A stretch of 64,000 nt of DNA from Ferruginibacter sp. (GTDB lineage Bacteria > Bacteroidota > Bacteroidia > Chitinophagales > Chitinophagaceae): assembly GCA_025963635.1 (NCBI GenBank), contig JAOQAK010000036.1, positions 1 through 64,000 on the forward strand, in the 5' to 3' direction. The translations under genes and the position numbers were made by a program. This document shows, piece after piece, positions 63,494 through 64,000 of this stretch; the stretch's first letter is position 1, and every line of letters starts with the position of its first letter. The notes under the pieces were generated by a model. The model searched no databases and was not told where the DNA came from. It was given only the letters and a program-made list of their open reading frames with translations.

Positions 63494-64000
63494 ATGATGG
63501 CTTCTTCGTACAAAAAAAATCTTAGCAGGTTTCAATCTGTGATCGCATTATTGGTATTATGTATCGTGTTGAGTTTACTCACTGATAAATTTTTTACCGC
63601 AGCCAATGGCGTAAACGTGTTGAGGCAGGTAGCCGTAAACGTTTGTATCGCCACCGGTATGACACTGGTAGTACTTACCGCAGGAATAGATCTGTCTGTT
63701 GGATCTGTATTGGCATTGTGCGGCGCCATCACCGCAGGGTTATTGAAGAATGGAATACAGTTTCCCTCGGCTGATTTATACATTGGCTTCACCATTTTAG
63801 GCGCAGTGCTGGGCTCTGTAATTGTTGGTGGTTTACTTGGTTTGATGAATGGATTGGCCATTACAAAATTTAAAGTGCCGCCCTTTGTTGCCACGCTGGC
63901 CATGCTCACCATTGCAAGAGGCTTCACCATGCTCTATACAGGAGGCCACCCCATCAGTAATCTCGGAACAAATTTTGCCTATATCGGCGCAGGTTCATTC
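63494..64000 (+). CDS. Ribose-type ABC permease, 5' part (169 codons; continues past the window)
   Basis: The frame from ATG 63494 stays open to the edge and reads as an RbsC-type permease: several hydrophobic helices and the family motif LTAGIDLSVGSVLALCGAIT (the EAA-like conserved block), then LMNGLAITKFKVPPFVATLA and MLTIARGFTMLY. It follows the ATPase gene by 8 bp. About half of the gene lies in the window. Confidence 0.93.
   Translation, partial: MMASSYKKNLSRFQSVIALLVLCIVLSLLTDKFFTAANGVNVLRQVAVNVCIATGMTLVVLTAGIDLSVGSVLALCGAITAGLLKNGIQFPSADLYIGFTILGAVLGSVIVGGLLGLMNGLAITKFKVPPFVATLAMLTIARGFTMLYTGGHPISNLGTNFAYIGAGSF

Overview
The window reads as a chromosome segment of a Bacteroidota bacterium, probably Chitinophagaceae-like. 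The evidence is a SusC/SusD pair, M56/BlaI sensor genes, AraC and DeoR regulators of that phylum's style, an AT-leaning base composition and weak ribosome binding sites. No species can be named from sequence alone.

Layout. (1) Positions 1-504: left chromosomal flank with a decayed PHP-domain gene. (2) Positions 505-578: tRNA-Asn. (3) Positions 532-41802: an integrated, mobilizable genomic island. It is bounded by a 48-bp direct repeat of the 3' part of tRNA-Asn (532-579 and 41755-41802), with a tyrosine integrase at the right end, MobC/MobA relaxase genes in the middle and no visible conjugation (T4SS) genes. (4) Positions 41803-50000: right flank with broken and small genes, a lipase maturation factor homologue and an M56/BlaI pair. 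(5) Positions 50270-64000: a sugar-uptake and catabolic locus: SusC/SusD, two tandem DeoR repressors, a fucose/arabinose-type isomerase, a split transketolase and a ribose-type ABC transporter running off the right edge.

Inside the island the cargo forms blocks. 0.99-9.73 kb is a divergent ten-gene cluster (two cytidine-deaminase-fold enzymes, FAD oxidoreductase, GT29-like and GT4 glycosyltransferases, nucleotidyltransferase, ATP-grasp ligase, sulfotransferase, APS kinase and an HTH/helical-repeat regulator). It looks like an uncharacterised pathway building and sulfating a small molecule or glycan. 10.2-11.5 kb is a dead IS21-family element. 11.6-16.8 kb is the mobilization backbone. 17.3-20.1 kb is a SWIM/HEPN module. 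20.4-26.8 kb holds a UDG-fold protein, a very large STAND NTPase with a nuclease-like N terminus, and an AbiEi/AbiEii toxin-antitoxin pair with twin palindromic operators. 28.4-37.4 kb is a type I restriction-modification operon that also carries a Septu-like ATPase and HNH pair. 37.9-38.9 kb is a half-helicase/Mrr nuclease fusion. 39.1-40.0 kb is a broken second copy of the HEPN gene.

The island is therefore a defence island with a metabolic cluster at its left end, carried by an element that depends on a helper conjugation machine. The best candidates for something undescribed are the sulfation/ligase cluster, the AbiE-STAND operon, the helicase/Mrr fusion and the structured gene-free stretch at 26.8-28.36 kb. 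All functional assignments come from reading motifs by eye; no database search was run.
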